Source: Candidatus Obscuribacter sp.
Lineage (GTDB): Bacteria > Cyanobacteriota > Vampirovibrionia > Obscuribacterales > Obscuribacteraceae
NCBI GenBank assembly: GCA_021772135.1
Contig: JADYXQ010000008.1
Span: 1 to 44,341, forward strand
Direction: 5' to 3'
DNA: 44,341 nt
Shown here: positions 25,305 to 33,818 of the stretch, piece by piece
Numbering within the stretch: the first letter of the stretch is position 1
Layout: the number at the start of each line of letters is the position of its first letter
Made by a program: the position numbers and the translations under genes
The notes under the pieces: model-generated
What the model saw: the letters and a program-made list of their open reading frames with translations, nothing else
The model's database searches: none
What the model was told of the DNA's origin: nothing

Positions 25305-27044
25305 ATGAAAAGAAGAGCCGCCAGGGGCAACATACTTTTAATGGTATTTGCATGCATCTGTTTTGTAGTGGTGCCGGTGCTAATTATTTTATGCGAGTCA
25401 TGTTTGCAAATAATCGCACGCACAAGAGCCCAGTCAGTTATTGAGGCGGCTTGCCTGGTGGCAGCTAATGATCTGTCAAAAATAATTGTAGAAGATGATG
25501 ACTTTGGCCTTGTATCACTGAGCAACTATCCGCCCATCGGAAAAGGCACCTGCGCTCCAGATGGAGAGCCCAGGCCAGTCACTGGTATTAACACCCTGGT
25601 AGCTACAGTGCGTCAAAATGCAATTCTCGCTCAAGAGCTTGAAAACTCTACGTTAATGAATCTTGTAGACAAAGACAGAGAAGCGCTCGTTGACACTATT
25701 AAAAATTTGAATAGCACCATTAGTAAATCACTAGATGGAGATACAAAGGAGAAGTTCGTCGATATCCAGGGCAATACGGTCAATCCGTTAGAAGATGTTC
25801 GGGCTTTTTTGAAAGTAAATCTGCCTGACAATATTCAGGTGGTTTCAGTCAAACTTGTAAACGGTTGGCTCGATGGTGAAGGCGAGACTACTATCGGAGT
25901 GCCGCATCCGGCCACCCTGGCTCAGCTCAAACCGGGCACTGAACAAAATGGCAGTTACAGAGCCTTCATAAACATCCCTGCCAACCATCGCAATTTCAAT
26001 TTTGCCGGTGTTGGTATTAAATCATCACTGGTCAATCAATCAGCTTTTCGAGCAGCAGACAAAAAACATATCTGCTCAATCGTCAAAATAGAATGCGTTT
26101 TAAAAATCGACAATTTCGGTCTTGTAAAAATTCCCTTTAAAGAAGATCAGCTCTGTAGCATTTATGGTGCAGCCTGCGGCCAGCCTTATGCCATGGCCGA
26201 CAACGGACCCAAAGGACTGCTGACATTGCGCTTTACTGGAGGCCGGGTGCAAGGGCTGCGCTGCTGGAAAGACTTTTTCAATCACGGCACTTTTCACGAC
26301 AATAAAGTCACCACATATGAAGTGGCGGGAGGAGATTATCCTACCGACAAAGAAGCCAGAATGGTGCAAAATTTTCCTGAACAATTACCCAATACTGCTC
26401 AACAATTTGCCGAACACTATTATTACTGGCTGCGCAACGGTCATGCGCAGCCAAAACTGGATGCGATATTAGCAATGCTTGAAGAACCTTTTCAATCAGG
26501 CCCGGCCGAGATTTACGCCTATGAATTTAAAAAGGATGGTGGCATATCTAGGCGAATTATTGCCAGAGACCCATTTCCAATCAGTGTCACGGCTGAAAAT
26601 CAATTTTCCACAATTGCTGATACCACTCTGCAAGGAGGAATAACACCAATCATTATCTTTAGAAACGATGTCAAAAACCTCAGCCTGGCGAAAGGTGGAA
26701 AGCACTGCGGTCAGCCCCTCACCGGCTACCCTCTAAACTGGTGTGAGCTACCTGAATACGGCGGCGACGAACACGTTGCCGTTGCTTTGGGCAAAGGTCG
26801 CCTGGGAACACATTTGACGGTAATCGACCCTCGGGGTACAGCCCAACCGGATGAAGCAATAAACGATCCCAACTTTAGCTTGTTCAAGACCTTCGACGGC
26901 AGCACCTTATTTTTGCAACCTCGCCGCAGCTTCTATAGTGGCGGACTGGCGCTAGACATTGAAATTGGCGGCACCAGCGCCGCCGAACCGCCCACGCAAG
27001 AAAATGCATCGTGGAGTAAGCTGCCGGGAAAAAGACTAATTTAG
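25305..27044 (+). CDS. TadG-like membrane-anchored protein
   Basis: A 579-residue protein from the ATG at 25305, which has GAGG at a spacing of 6; the frame extends 69 bases further upstream but without a comparable site. The N-terminus KRRAARGNILLMVFACICF, one membrane segment and TRAQSVIEAACLVAANDLSK resemble the TadE/TadG-type pilus-assembly N-domain. The rest is a large extracytoplasmic region with several Cys residues that I do not recognise. No other tad genes are nearby. It follows the GH5 gene by 94 bases on the same strand. Confidence 0.6.
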   Translation: MKRRAARGNILLMVFACICFVVVPVLIILCESCLQIIARTRAQSVIEAACLVAANDLSKIIVEDDDFGLVSLSNYPPIGKGTCAPDGEPRPVTGINTLVATVRQNAILAQELENSTLMNLVDKDREALVDTIKNLNSTISKSLDGDTKEKFVDIQGNTVNPLEDVRAFLKVNLPDNIQVVSVKLVNGWLDGEGETTIGVPHPATLAQLKPGTEQNGSYRAFINIPANHRNFNFAGVGIKSSLVNQSAFRAADKKHICSIVKIECVLKIDNFGLVKIPFKEDQLCSIYGAACGQPYAMADNGPKGLLTLRFTGGRVQGLRCWKDFFNHGTFHDNKVTTYEVAGGDYPTDKEARMVQNFPEQLPNTAQQFAEHYYYWLRNGHAQPKLDAILAMLEEPFQSGPAEIYAYEFKKDGGISRRIIARDPFPISVTAENQFSTIADTTLQGGITPIIIFRNDVKNLSLAKGGKHCGQPLTGYPLNWCELPEYGGDEHVAVALGKGRLGTHLTVIDPRGTAQPDEAINDPNFSLFKTFDGSTLFLQPRRSFYSGGLALDIEIGGTSAAEPPTQENASWSKLPGKRLI

Positions 27045-27049
27045 ACGGT

Positions 27050-27721
27050 TTACTTAATTGATTTGATTACTTTTTCAATCAATGGATGACTGCTGTCCAG
27101 GCCATAGCCTTCGGTATAAATTCTTGTGACCACGCCTGTCAACATGCTCTTATCGATCTCGGTATCATTGAACGGCACCCAGAGAAGCTCGCCCGGGATG
27201 GGCTTTTCACCAACAGCATAGCTGGGGAAATAATAGTCAATCGTGAGAGGCACCAGACCAAGCTTCATAAAGAAAGCCTTGCGCTTGACTCTAATATGCA
27301 TTGCCTCCGGCGCAATTCCTTCTTCAAATGTCGACTCGATTTCGCTGACTATGCCGATATAGTTAGGATACTCTTGTGCAAGCAGTCCATCTAATTTGGT
27401 CCGATGAATTGACCCAATGCCGAGCCCCCGCATCTCCGGCACCACCGCCGTATAACAGGCAAGCAAAAAAGTAGGCAACGATGGTGGCTCGCGAAAGACT
27501 TCAGTGATGGTCATGCACAAAATATTGTTGTCTTGATCTCGTGTTTCATCAAGCTCCATAGATCCAGCTTGCAATTGCGCTTTCAGATCATCCAGGTCTT
27601 GCCTTTGATCAGGAGGAAAAGCCTCTTCATAGATTGCGATCCAATCTGTATTTTCGGCGCTGCCGTCTTTACAGACATGCAGTGATTTCCGCCCATGTTT
27701 TGTTTCTATAACTGCGTCCAT
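27050..27721 (-). CDS. GNAT-like acetyltransferase fold protein
   Basis: A 223-residue protein. LLACYTAVVPEMRGLGIGS matches motif A of GNAT enzymes (acetyl-CoA pyrophosphate loop RxxGxG/A) and is followed by a helix. The N-terminus has AIYEEAFPPDQRQDLDDL, a typical beginning of such domains. The acceptor is unknown. AGGGG sits 4 bases before the ATG, directly after a 19-bp-arm hairpin. Confidence 0.65.
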   Translation of the reverse strand: MDAVIETKHGRKSLHVCKDGSAENTDWIAIYEEAFPPDQRQDLDDLKAQLQAGSMELDETRDQDNNILCMTITEVFREPPSLPTFLLACYTAVVPEMRGLGIGSIHRTKLDGLLAQEYPNYIGIVSEIESTFEEGIAPEAMHIRVKRKAFFMKLGLVPLTIDYYFPSYAVGEKPIPGELLWVPFNDTEIDKSMLTGVVTRIYTEGYGLDSSHPLIEKVIKSIK

Positions 27722-27730
27722 ATATCCCCT

Positions 27731-27773
27731 GAAACTAAACTGGCAGTATCAAGGATACTGCCAGTTTAGTTTC
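27731..27773. terminator. Perfect 19-bp-arm hairpin between two minus-strand genes
   Basis: 27731-27749 pairs perfectly with 27755-27773 around a 5-base loop. It lies after the stop of the Q-rich membrane-protein gene and 10 bases before the ATG of the GNAT-like gene (both minus). A terminator for the former is most likely. Because it ends next to the Shine-Dalgarno AGGGG it could also control translation of the latter. Confidence 0.7.
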
Positions 27774-27797
27774 CCAAACTTCTAAAAAAAAATCAGT

Positions 27798-28247
27798 TTA
27801 TGGATTCGGGCTTGTAGATCCTACCGGTTCAGGCGGTGTCGCAGGCGCGGGAGGAGCTGCAGGAGCCGGAGCTTCAACCTTGACTTCTAGAACTGGTGGA
27901 GAAATTGTTTTTGAACCGGGGCCGGCAGCTCCGTTCAAACCATCCGTAATCACAACGTTCGTAGTAACAGGATTAGGGACTTGCTGATTCATAGCTTGCT
28001 GAGCAGCGGTCATGTCTTGCAATCTCTGAGTTTCGCTTTGCTGTTGCTGCAGCGATGACTGTTGCATATCCATTGTTTGCTGTCTCGTGCTGGTTGAGAC
28101 ATTATTGTTGTACATGGCGATTGCGCCGATAACCAGGGCAATGGCAGCCAAAACAAGGAAACCTAAGGTCCAGCTGGATGACGTATCCTCCACTCGAACT
28201 GGGATGCCGTCAGTAGTTCGCACTATAGTAGTTTCAACTTCATTCAT
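27798..28247 (-). CDS. Single-pass membrane protein with Gln-rich and Pro/Ala-rich tail
   Basis: A 149-residue protein from the ATG at 28247 (GGAG at a spacing of 7). An N-terminal cytosolic segment precedes one membrane helix (about residues 28-46, TLGFLVLAAIALVIGAIAMY). Then come a Gln/Ser-rich, probably coiled, stretch and a Pro/Ala-rich tail. No family recognised. It is expressed from promoter site 1, divergent from the DUF2383 gene and its own site. Confidence 0.7.
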   Translation of the reverse strand: MNEVETTIVRTTDGIPVRVEDTSSSWTLGFLVLAAIALVIGAIAMYNNNVSTSTRQQTMDMQQSSLQQQQSETQRLQDMTAAQQAMNQQVPNPVTTNVVITDGLNGAAGPGSKTISPPVLEVKVEAPAPAAPPAPATPPEPVGSTSPNP

Positions 28248-28308
28248 TACCTTACTCCATTCATTGATTGATGTTGGCGTTGCGTGGCTCACGCCGTCCA
28301 GGATCACC

Positions 28309-28334
28309 GACGGGGCCCATAACCTGGTTGTTCC
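28309..28334 (-). promoter_or_regulatory. ECF-type promoter site 1
   Basis: On the minus strand GGAACA (28334-28329), 17 bases, then GTC (28311-28309), 61 bases before the ATG at 28247. The spacer is one base longer than in most sites. Its -35 lies 13 bases from that of the divergent site 2. Confidence 0.65.
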
Positions 28335-28347
28335 AATTGTTTTGCAG

Positions 28348-28372
28348 GGAACTATCACCTTTGAGTACCGTC
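28348..28372 (+). promoter_or_regulatory. ECF-type promoter site 2
   Basis: GGAACT, 16 bases, GTC; CCGTC context at the -10. It lies 39 bases before the ATG of the DUF2383 gene. Confidence 0.75.
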
Positions 28373-28411
28373 TGTGCGACGACAAAGTAAGAATGTGAAA
28401 GGGGATTGCAG

Positions 28412-28840
28412 ATGACGGCAAATAGCGACTTGACAAAAATTCTCTGCGCGGAAATGTCTGCGGTAGAAACTTACAATCAGGCTATAGAAACTTTTCATCA
28501 TGACGACGATAAACTTCAATTAGAAATTGCCCGTGATTGCCATGTCCAACGGGTTGATACGCTGGCCGGTAAACTTTACGAGATGGGTGGCAGTCCCACA
28601 GAATCGTCAGGGGTGTGGGGCAAATTTTCTCGCGTGCTGGACGCCGGCGGTGAGAAGGTAACTGACAAGATGGCTGTGGCGCTTTTAGAAGAAGGTGAAG
28701 AGCGCGGCATTCAACAATATCGAGATCTTCTAGAGACCACGAAAGCTATTCCGGACATACAGAACCTGGCATCCCAGCTGCTTGCCCAGCAAGAAGAAAC
28801 CCAGCGCATCGTCAAAGCATTACAAAAGAAAATCGGTTAA
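28412..28840 (+). CDS. DUF2383-type four-helix protein
   Basis: A 142-residue all-helical protein from the ATG at 28412, which has AAAGGGG at a spacing of 7. An in-frame TTG two codons earlier lies too close to that site. AEMSAVETYNQAIE, CHVQRVDTLAGKLYEMGG and ALLEEGEERGIQQYRDLL are the helix blocks of the PA2169/DUF2383 family, a ferritin-like four-helix bundle with Glu and His residues that could bind metal. A paralogue lies at 37.8 kb under the same kind of promoter. Convergent with ku. Confidence 0.8.
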   Translation: MTANSDLTKILCAEMSAVETYNQAIETFHHDDDKLQLEIARDCHVQRVDTLAGKLYEMGGSPTESSGVWGKFSRVLDAGGEKVTDKMAVALLEEGEERGIQQYRDLLETTKAIPDIQNLASQLLAQQEETQRIVKALQKKIG

Positions 28841-28877
28841 TAACTGGTTGTGATCGGACTCGGTCATTTCAGAACTG

Positions 28878-28891
28878 AAACGTTAACGTTT
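28878..28891. repeat. 14-bp palindrome between convergent genes
   Basis: AAACGTTAACGTTT is a perfect palindrome in the 89-base gap between the DUF2383 and ku stops. Copies of GTCATTTCAG (28863-28872 and 28915-28924) flank it. It shows no terminator-like GC stem; its role is unknown. Confidence 0.55.
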
Positions 28892-28929
28892 GAGTTTGTG
28901 AAAGTGAAAGGCTAGTCATTTCAGCCAGC

Positions 28930-29910
28930 CTAGCTGGCCTTCTTCCTTTTGCGTTGTATTGGAGTAACCTTCTTCTTGACGGCAGGCTCTTTAGCACGAG
29001 CCGTAGTTTTCTTAGCCGTGGTGGCGATTCGACGAGTGGTGGCAGCAGATTTCTTAGCGCGCGCAATTGTCTTTTTAACCGGAGCGACCTCAACCTCTTC
29101 TAAGTCTTCAGCAGCCGCTTTTCTGCTTGACCGTCTAGTGCCGCCTTTTTGGGCAGTCAAAACACTTTCGCGCAAAGCTTCCATAAGATCGAGAACCTTG
29201 CCGGTAGACTTTTTACTTGGAGCCTTAATGGTGCCACCGCTCACTTTGGCCTCCACCAACTCTTCTAGTGCTTCGCGGTAATTGTCTTTGTACTGATCAG
29301 GTTCAAATGGTTTGGTCATCAAATCAACCAGATGCTCGGCAATACTCAGTTCTTGTTTGGAAGGGGTCGAATCTGTAATACTTTCCTCATCTTGCAGATT
29401 AATTTCATCAGGGTAGAGCAATGTTTCGACTAATAAGTGCGAGCCGTAGACTCTGACGATACACAGGCGTTCCTTAGTGCGCAAGGCAATCTTGCCCACT
29501 GCCACCATTTTCTTTTTCTCCAGTGCTGTGCGCAAAAGATTGTATGAGTTATTGCCTTTCTTATCGGGCTGCAAGAAATAGCTACTATCAAAATAAATGG
29601 GGTCGATCTCGTCGATTTCTACAAAAGACTCGACCTCTAGTATGTTTTTACTCGGCAAGGGCAAAGATTCAAAGTCTTCAGGCGCAAATGAGACATATTC
29701 GTCTTTGGCATACTGATAGCCTTTCTCTACATCAGCCCAGGTAATTTCCTTATCGCATTGCGGGCACCAGCGCTTCTCCTGAATGCGACTATTGCACTCT
29801 TTGTGCAAGAGATTAAATGATACGCCTTTGCGACTGGTTGCAGCCATCAGTCTCACCGGTATTGAAACCAGACCAAAACTTATCGTACCTGTCCACATAG
29901 CGTGTGCCAT
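28930..29910 (-). CDS. ku: Ku protein, DNA end-binding (non-homologous end joining)
   Basis: A 326-residue protein. The Ku core starts with AHAMWTGTISFGLVSIPVRL and continues with a CxxC pair (RWCPQCDKEI) and YFLQPDKKGNNSYNLLR. The C-terminal 70 residues are Lys/Ala/Arg rich (KKTIARAKKSA and similar), a histone-H1-like tail that in other bacterial Ku proteins affects DNA binding and threading. Bacterial Ku is a homodimeric ring that holds broken ends and recruits LigD. AAGGAG sits 7 bases before the second of two consecutive ATGs (29910) and 4 before the first (29913). Divergent from ligD, with its own promoter site 3. Confidence 0.97.
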   Translation of the reverse strand: MAHAMWTGTISFGLVSIPVRLMAATSRKGVSFNLLHKECNSRIQEKRWCPQCDKEITWADVEKGYQYAKDEYVSFAPEDFESLPLPSKNILEVESFVEIDEIDPIYFDSSYFLQPDKKGNNSYNLLRTALEKKKMVAVGKIALRTKERLCIVRVYGSHLLVETLLYPDEINLQDEESITDSTPSKQELSIAEHLVDLMTKPFEPDQYKDNYREALEELVEAKVSGGTIKAPSKKSTGKVLDLMEALRESVLTAQKGGTRRSSRKAAAEDLEEVEVAPVKKTIARAKKSAATTRRIATTAKKTTARAKEPAVKKKVTPIQRKRKKAS

Positions 29911-29938
29911 CATCTATCTCCTTTTTGGCAGATTCGCA

Positions 29939-29963
29939 GACGGGAGGACCTTATTTAAGTTCC
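29939..29963 (-). promoter_or_regulatory. ECF-type promoter site 3 (ku)
   Basis: On the minus strand GGAACT (29963-29958), 16 bases, GTC (29941-29939), about 28 bases before the ku start. CCCGTC context at the -10. Confidence 0.75.
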
Positions 29964-29981
29964 TTCAAGCTCAACAAAAAG

Positions 29982-30006
29982 GGAACAATTTTAAAGAGGC
30001 GAGGTC
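29982..30006 (+). promoter_or_regulatory. ECF-type promoter site 4 (ligD)
   Basis: GGAACA, 16 bases, GTC, 32 bases before the ligD ATG. It is back-to-back with site 3, so both end-joining genes should be induced together. Confidence 0.75.
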
Positions 30007-30038
30007 AGAAAATCGACAGCTATTTATAAAGGTAAGCA

Positions 30039-32750
30039 ATGAGCACTGCCCTTAAAACCTATCAGAAGAAGCGAGATTTTAAGAAAACCAGCGAGCCTTC
30101 CGGCGCCGAGAAACTGAAGGCGAATGAAAAGCAACTGCTCTTTTGTGTGCAAAAGCACGCCGCCAGCCATTTACATTACGACTTTCGCCTTGAAGCTCAA
30201 GGTACTTTGATTTCCTGGGCTGTGCCGAAGGGGCCATCGCTTGATCCCAGCCAAAAAAGGTTGGCGGTGCATGTCGAAGATCACCCAATTAGCTACGCTA
30301 CTTTTGAAGGCTCCATTCCCCAGGGCGAATATGGTGGCGGTGACGTCATTGTCTGGGACACCGGCACCTTTACAGTGGAAGGTCTGCCACTGTCTGCTTC
30401 CAAAGAAGAGATGGGCAAAGCTGTGGGCATGGGCGTTGCTAGGGGTAAGCTGACCGTGGTAATGAGCGGCAAAAAATTGCAAGGCGCTTTCACCTTAATT
30501 CAATTACGTCGTCCCGGAGCAGAGAAAAACTGGCTCCTGGTCAAAGGCGAAGATGAATTCGCCAATGTCGACGAAGAAATAACAGTAGATATTCGCTCGG
30601 TGTTATCTAAAAGAACCCTGGCAGACCCCGAATCTCGAGCCACAGTTAAACCGCCTAAACTTATCGAGCCCATGCTGGCATCTCTTGCCACCCAGGCTTT
30701 CTCCACCGCCAACTGGATCTATGAACCGAAATTTGACGGTATTCGCGCCGTTGCCTACATATTTAAAGGCCAAGTAAAAATGCTGTCCCGCAACGGCATT
30801 GATATTACTAATAAATTTCCTCAGATTGTCAGCCAGCTGGAGACGCTGACCACCAACATGATCATCGACGGAGAGATAGTCGCCATCAACGATAAAGGCG
30901 TACCATCTTTTGAACTGCTGCAAGCACGCTCTATGTTTAAATCGAAAGGCAAGGCAGCGCGCGGTCCGTTAATTCGTTATTACGTGTTTGACATACTGCA
31001 AGCCGACACCGCAAGCCTGCTTAGCGTGCCGCTTTCGCAGAGGTTGCCCTTGCTTAGAAAGCATGTGAGTAAGAAATCAAATAAAAATGTTCTGGTTGTG
31101 GAAGCCTACAAAGGTGATGGCAAGAAAGCCTTTAAAGAAGCTATTGAAGCAGGCATGGAAGGTATTGTGGCCAAGTCGCTGGATAGCCTCTACGTGCCCG
31201 GCAAGCGCACTCCTAACTGGCTTAAAGTTAAAGATAGCAAGAGTTCCGAATTTGTGATTTGTGGTTTCTCAGCGGGTGGCGGGGCTAGAGATGGTTTGCT
31301 CGGAGCGCTGCTCATCGCCGAAAGCAAGAAAGACGGCACCCTGCAATATGCAGGAAAAGTTGGCACTGGATTTAATACCAAATTATTAAAAGATCTTTCC
31401 AAGCAATTACGAGCAATGAAAATCGCCAAAGCACCACTTACAGTACCGAAAGAATATTCGACGAAAGACGTCACCTGGGTGAGACCTGAATTGGTAGCCG
31501 AAATCAAGTATTCCGAGAAGACAAAGCAGGGACTGTTACGTGCGCCGGTTTTCATGCATTTTCGACCTGATATTGATGCAAAAAAAATAGAACCAGAGGC
31601 GGTAGTGGTGGTAAACGAAAAAAAAACAATTATGCCGACTAAGTCTGTGGCAAAAGCCAAATCAACGGCCGGCACAAGAAAGAAAATCGCCGCTTCCGTT
31701 AGCCCGGAAATCAAGGAGTTAATTGAGCGCCTGGATGGCGCACCGGAAAACGTGCTTTTTAAAGTTCACGACTATGAGGTCAAGCTCAGTCATTTAAATA
31801 AGGTTTTCTGGCCAGCTGTAGGAGGTCAAGACAAAGTAACCAAGCGAGATTACATCCGTTACTTACTTCAGGCTTCTCCTTATCTTTTACCGCATTTAGA
31901 AGACAGGCCTTTCACTTTAATTCGCATGCCTGATGGTATAAACGGCCAGCGTTTTTTCCAGAAGCATCAAAACAACAGCGCACCGCCATTTCTCAAGACT
32001 GTAGATTACTATTCTGAGCATACAGAAGGAGACGGTGAATTTTTACTTTGCAATAATTTAGCCACACTGGTCTGGTGTGGACAGATGGCCGGCCTTGAAT
32101 TGCACGCCTCACATACTAGAATAGCTCCAGAAAAAAACTTACCTGGAAAAACGACCGGTTCTCTCAAGAATGTGGAAAGCAGCGTCGCTAATCATCCTGA
32201 CTATCTTGTTCTCGATCTCGACCCATATATTTATAGCGGCAAAGAAACACAAAAAGAAGAGCCACAGTTGCATCAAAAGGGCTTTGATATGACCTGCGAG
32301 AGTGCACTCTGGCTTAAGGAAATCTTGGACGGTTTAAAGCTCGAAGCTTATGTGAAAACCTCAGGGAAAACTGGCCTCCATATTTATATTCCGATTGAGC
32401 GCAACATTCCCTACGATGCAGTGCGCAGTTGCTGCGAAACACTTGGACGTCATTTACTGGCCGCTCACCCCGAAGACATCACCATGGAATGGAGCATCAA
32501 AAAGAGGCCAGGCAAGATTTTCTTCGATCATAATATGAACGCCCGCGGTAAAACTCTACCGGTGCCTTATTCTTTGCGCTCAGCGGCAGAAGCCCCAGCT
32601 TCCACGCCATTAGAATGGAGAGAACTGGGGCACATTTACCCTACAGACTTCACCGTCTTTACTATGCCCGATCGTCTGGCCGAGAAAGGAGACATCTGGG
32701 CAGACATCTTGCAGCATAGAAACGATTTGAAAAAAAAATTGAATCTATGA
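30039..32750 (+). CDS. ligD: Multifunctional DNA ligase D
   Basis: A 903-residue protein with domain order phosphoesterase, ligase, polymerase/primase. The phosphoesterase domain (about 25-185) has HLHYDFRLE and VEDHP with its metal-binding His/Asp/Arg residues. The ATP-dependent ligase (about 205-520) has EPKFDGIR with the adenylated Lys231. The primase-type polymerase domain (about 595-900) has VLDLDP with Asp726 and Asp728, and SGKTGLHIY. All three domains look active. The order matches the Pseudomonas enzyme, not the mycobacterial one. It trims, fills and seals ends held by Ku. A basic, low-complexity linker (about 535-560) joins ligase to polymerase. AAAGGT precedes the ATG. The last 6 bases overlap the convergent receiver gene. 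Confidence 0.97.
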   Translation: MSTALKTYQKKRDFKKTSEPSGAEKLKANEKQLLFCVQKHAASHLHYDFRLEAQGTLISWAVPKGPSLDPSQKRLAVHVEDHPISYATFEGSIPQGEYGGGDVIVWDTGTFTVEGLPLSASKEEMGKAVGMGVARGKLTVVMSGKKLQGAFTLIQLRRPGAEKNWLLVKGEDEFANVDEEITVDIRSVLSKRTLADPESRATVKPPKLIEPMLASLATQAFSTANWIYEPKFDGIRAVAYIFKGQVKMLSRNGIDITNKFPQIVSQLETLTTNMIIDGEIVAINDKGVPSFELLQARSMFKSKGKAARGPLIRYYVFDILQADTASLLSVPLSQRLPLLRKHVSKKSNKNVLVVEAYKGDGKKAFKEAIEAGMEGIVAKSLDSLYVPGKRTPNWLKVKDSKSSEFVICGFSAGGGARDGLLGALLIAESKKDGTLQYAGKVGTGFNTKLLKDLSKQLRAMKIAKAPLTVPKEYSTKDVTWVRPELVAEIKYSEKTKQGLLRAPVFMHFRPDIDAKKIEPEAVVVVNEKKTIMPTKSVAKAKSTAGTRKKIAASVSPEIKELIERLDGAPENVLFKVHDYEVKLSHLNKVFWPAVGGQDKVTKRDYIRYLLQASPYLLPHLEDRPFTLIRMPDGINGQRFFQKHQNNSAPPFLKTVDYYSEHTEGDGEFLLCNNLATLVWCGQMAGLELHASHTRIAPEKNLPGKTTGSLKNVESSVANHPDYLVLDLDPYIYSGKETQKEEPQLHQKGFDMTCESALWLKEILDGLKLEAYVKTSGKTGLHIYIPIERNIPYDAVRSCCETLGRHLLAAHPEDITMEWSIKKRPGKIFFDHNMNARGKTLPVPYSLRSAAEAPASTPLEWRELGHIYPTDFTVFTMPDRLAEKGDIWADILQHRNDLKKKLNL

Positions 32751-33173
32751 ACCAGCGCGAGCGCCTGTCCAATCAGCAATTTTTGTACGCAGTTCGAGCA
32801 ATGTAAAAGGTTTGCTCAGATAGTCGTCCATGCCCGATGCCAGGCAACGCTCACGGTCACCCTGCATGGCATGAGCAGTAACAGCAATAATAGGCGTGCC
32901 GTTACCTGATACACGAGGCAATTGGCGCAAGCTCTGAGCGCAGAGTAAACCATCTGAATCAGGCATTTGTAAATCCATAATTATCAGGGCAAAATCATGC
33001 TCACCGGCGGCGGCAATTGCTGAGGCGCAATCGTCCACTATCATTGGCTTCATCTTCACCTGATTGGAAATTAACTTATAGAGCTTCCGCTGCAATGGAT
33101 CATCTTCGATAATCAAAACCGCTGGTAGTTCGTGCAGCTTGAGCGTTGCTTTCTTTGTATGCGTACTTTCCAC
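32745..33173 (-). CDS. Receiver-only response regulator
   Basis: A 142-residue protein from the GTG at 33173, preceded by AGGAGG at a spacing of 5; a longer frame from 33212 runs through the promoter and is rejected. The receiver has the acidic pair IIEDD, acceptor Asp67 in LIIMDLQMPDSDG, and KPF near the end (DDYLSKPFTLLEL). There is no output domain, as in CheY or phosphorelay intermediates. The late AVTAHAMQGDRERCL block resembles receivers of hybrid kinases. Because it carries promoter site 5, it may feed back on the stress pathway. Confidence 0.88.
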   Translation of the reverse strand: MESTHTKKATLKLHELPAVLIIEDDPLQRKLYKLISNQVKMKPMIVDDCASAIAAAGEHDFALIIMDLQMPDSDGLLCAQSLRQLPRVSGNGTPIIAVTAHAMQGDRERCLASGMDDYLSKPFTLLELRTKIADWTGARAGS

Positions 33174-33193
33174 ATGCACCTCCTGTCGCCCGC

Positions 33194-33218
33194 GACGGAA
33201 GGCAGCGGTCATAGTTCC
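33194..33218 (-). promoter_or_regulatory. ECF-type promoter site 5
   Basis: On the minus strand GGAACT (33218-33213), 16 bases, GTC (33196-33194), 20 bases before the GTG start, which predicts a very short leader holding just the AGGAGG. Confidence 0.7.
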
Positions 33219-33243
33219 ATTAATTCCAAATTCTAATGAAAGC

Positions 33244-33777
33244 TCAGGCTGAAGTCGTCTTCGACGGTGCGAGTATCTCAGGGCCTTCTACCCTGGTTAT
33301 GTCAATAGCGCCCACGCTTTCGCACAGTTCCACTGCTTTGTTCATGCTGTCAGCACTTGGTGTGTGAACGGCGACCACCGCGCTGCCTTCTTTAATGCGA
33401 CCTTCAAATCTCTCGGCCTGCTCTTTAGGAACGCCCAGGCCCACAAATGCGCCGGTCAGACCACCGAGGGCCGTTCCAGCTACTGCACCGCCTAAAGCGG
33501 CTAAGAGCGGACCTGCTGCCAGGAATGGGCCAGCAATAGGCACTGCCACCAGCCCCAGTGCCGCCATTAAACCAAAAGCACCACCAAGCGCTGCACCAGT
33601 GCCGGCACCAATAACGGTTCCTTCAGGGGCGCGACCACTGTCGGCGTCCCAGGTACCTGGTTTATCATCTAATATCACTGAAATATCTTCGGGTTTGAAA
33701 CCCGCTGCTTTGAGCGAATCCACAAGTTTATTGAGCTCCTCGTGACGAGCCACAGAACAATAGACTGATTCTTTCAT
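33244..33777 (-). CDS. Glycine-zipper protein with a general-stress (GSP17M-like) N-domain
   Basis: A 177-residue protein from the ATG at 33777 (GGAGG at a spacing of 5). ESVYCSVARHEELNKLVDSL and KAAGFKPEDISVILDD resemble the small alpha/beta domain of general stress protein 17M. The middle is a Gly/Ala-rich segment with GxxxG spacing (GAGTGAALGGAFGLMAALG and onward), typical of glycine-zipper membrane insertion. A second small domain (SAVVAVHTPSADSMNKAVEL) follows. It is likely envelope-associated. It is probably the third gene of the transcript starting at promoter site 6. Confidence 0.7.
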   Translation of the reverse strand: MKESVYCSVARHEELNKLVDSLKAAGFKPEDISVILDDKPGTWDADSGRAPEGTVIGAGTGAALGGAFGLMAALGLVAVPIAGPFLAAGPLLAALGGAVAGTALGGLTGAFVGLGVPKEQAERFEGRIKEGSAVVAVHTPSADSMNKAVELCESVGAIDITRVEGPEILAPSKTTSA

Positions 33778-33818
33778 AATAACCTCCAAGATGTTGCCTC
33801 TAGCCGACAACGTTCAAC

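Noticed and set aside
301..26830. Other GGAAC/GTTCC occurrences (for example 338, 2675, 5470, 15855, 16940, 26806)
   Set aside because: They lie inside genes or lack GTC at a spacing of 16-17, so they do not fit the promoter motif.
33174..33212. Upstream start for the receiver-only regulator
   Set aside because: The extension covers promoter site 5 and the AGGAGG; the GTG at 33173 has ideal spacing.
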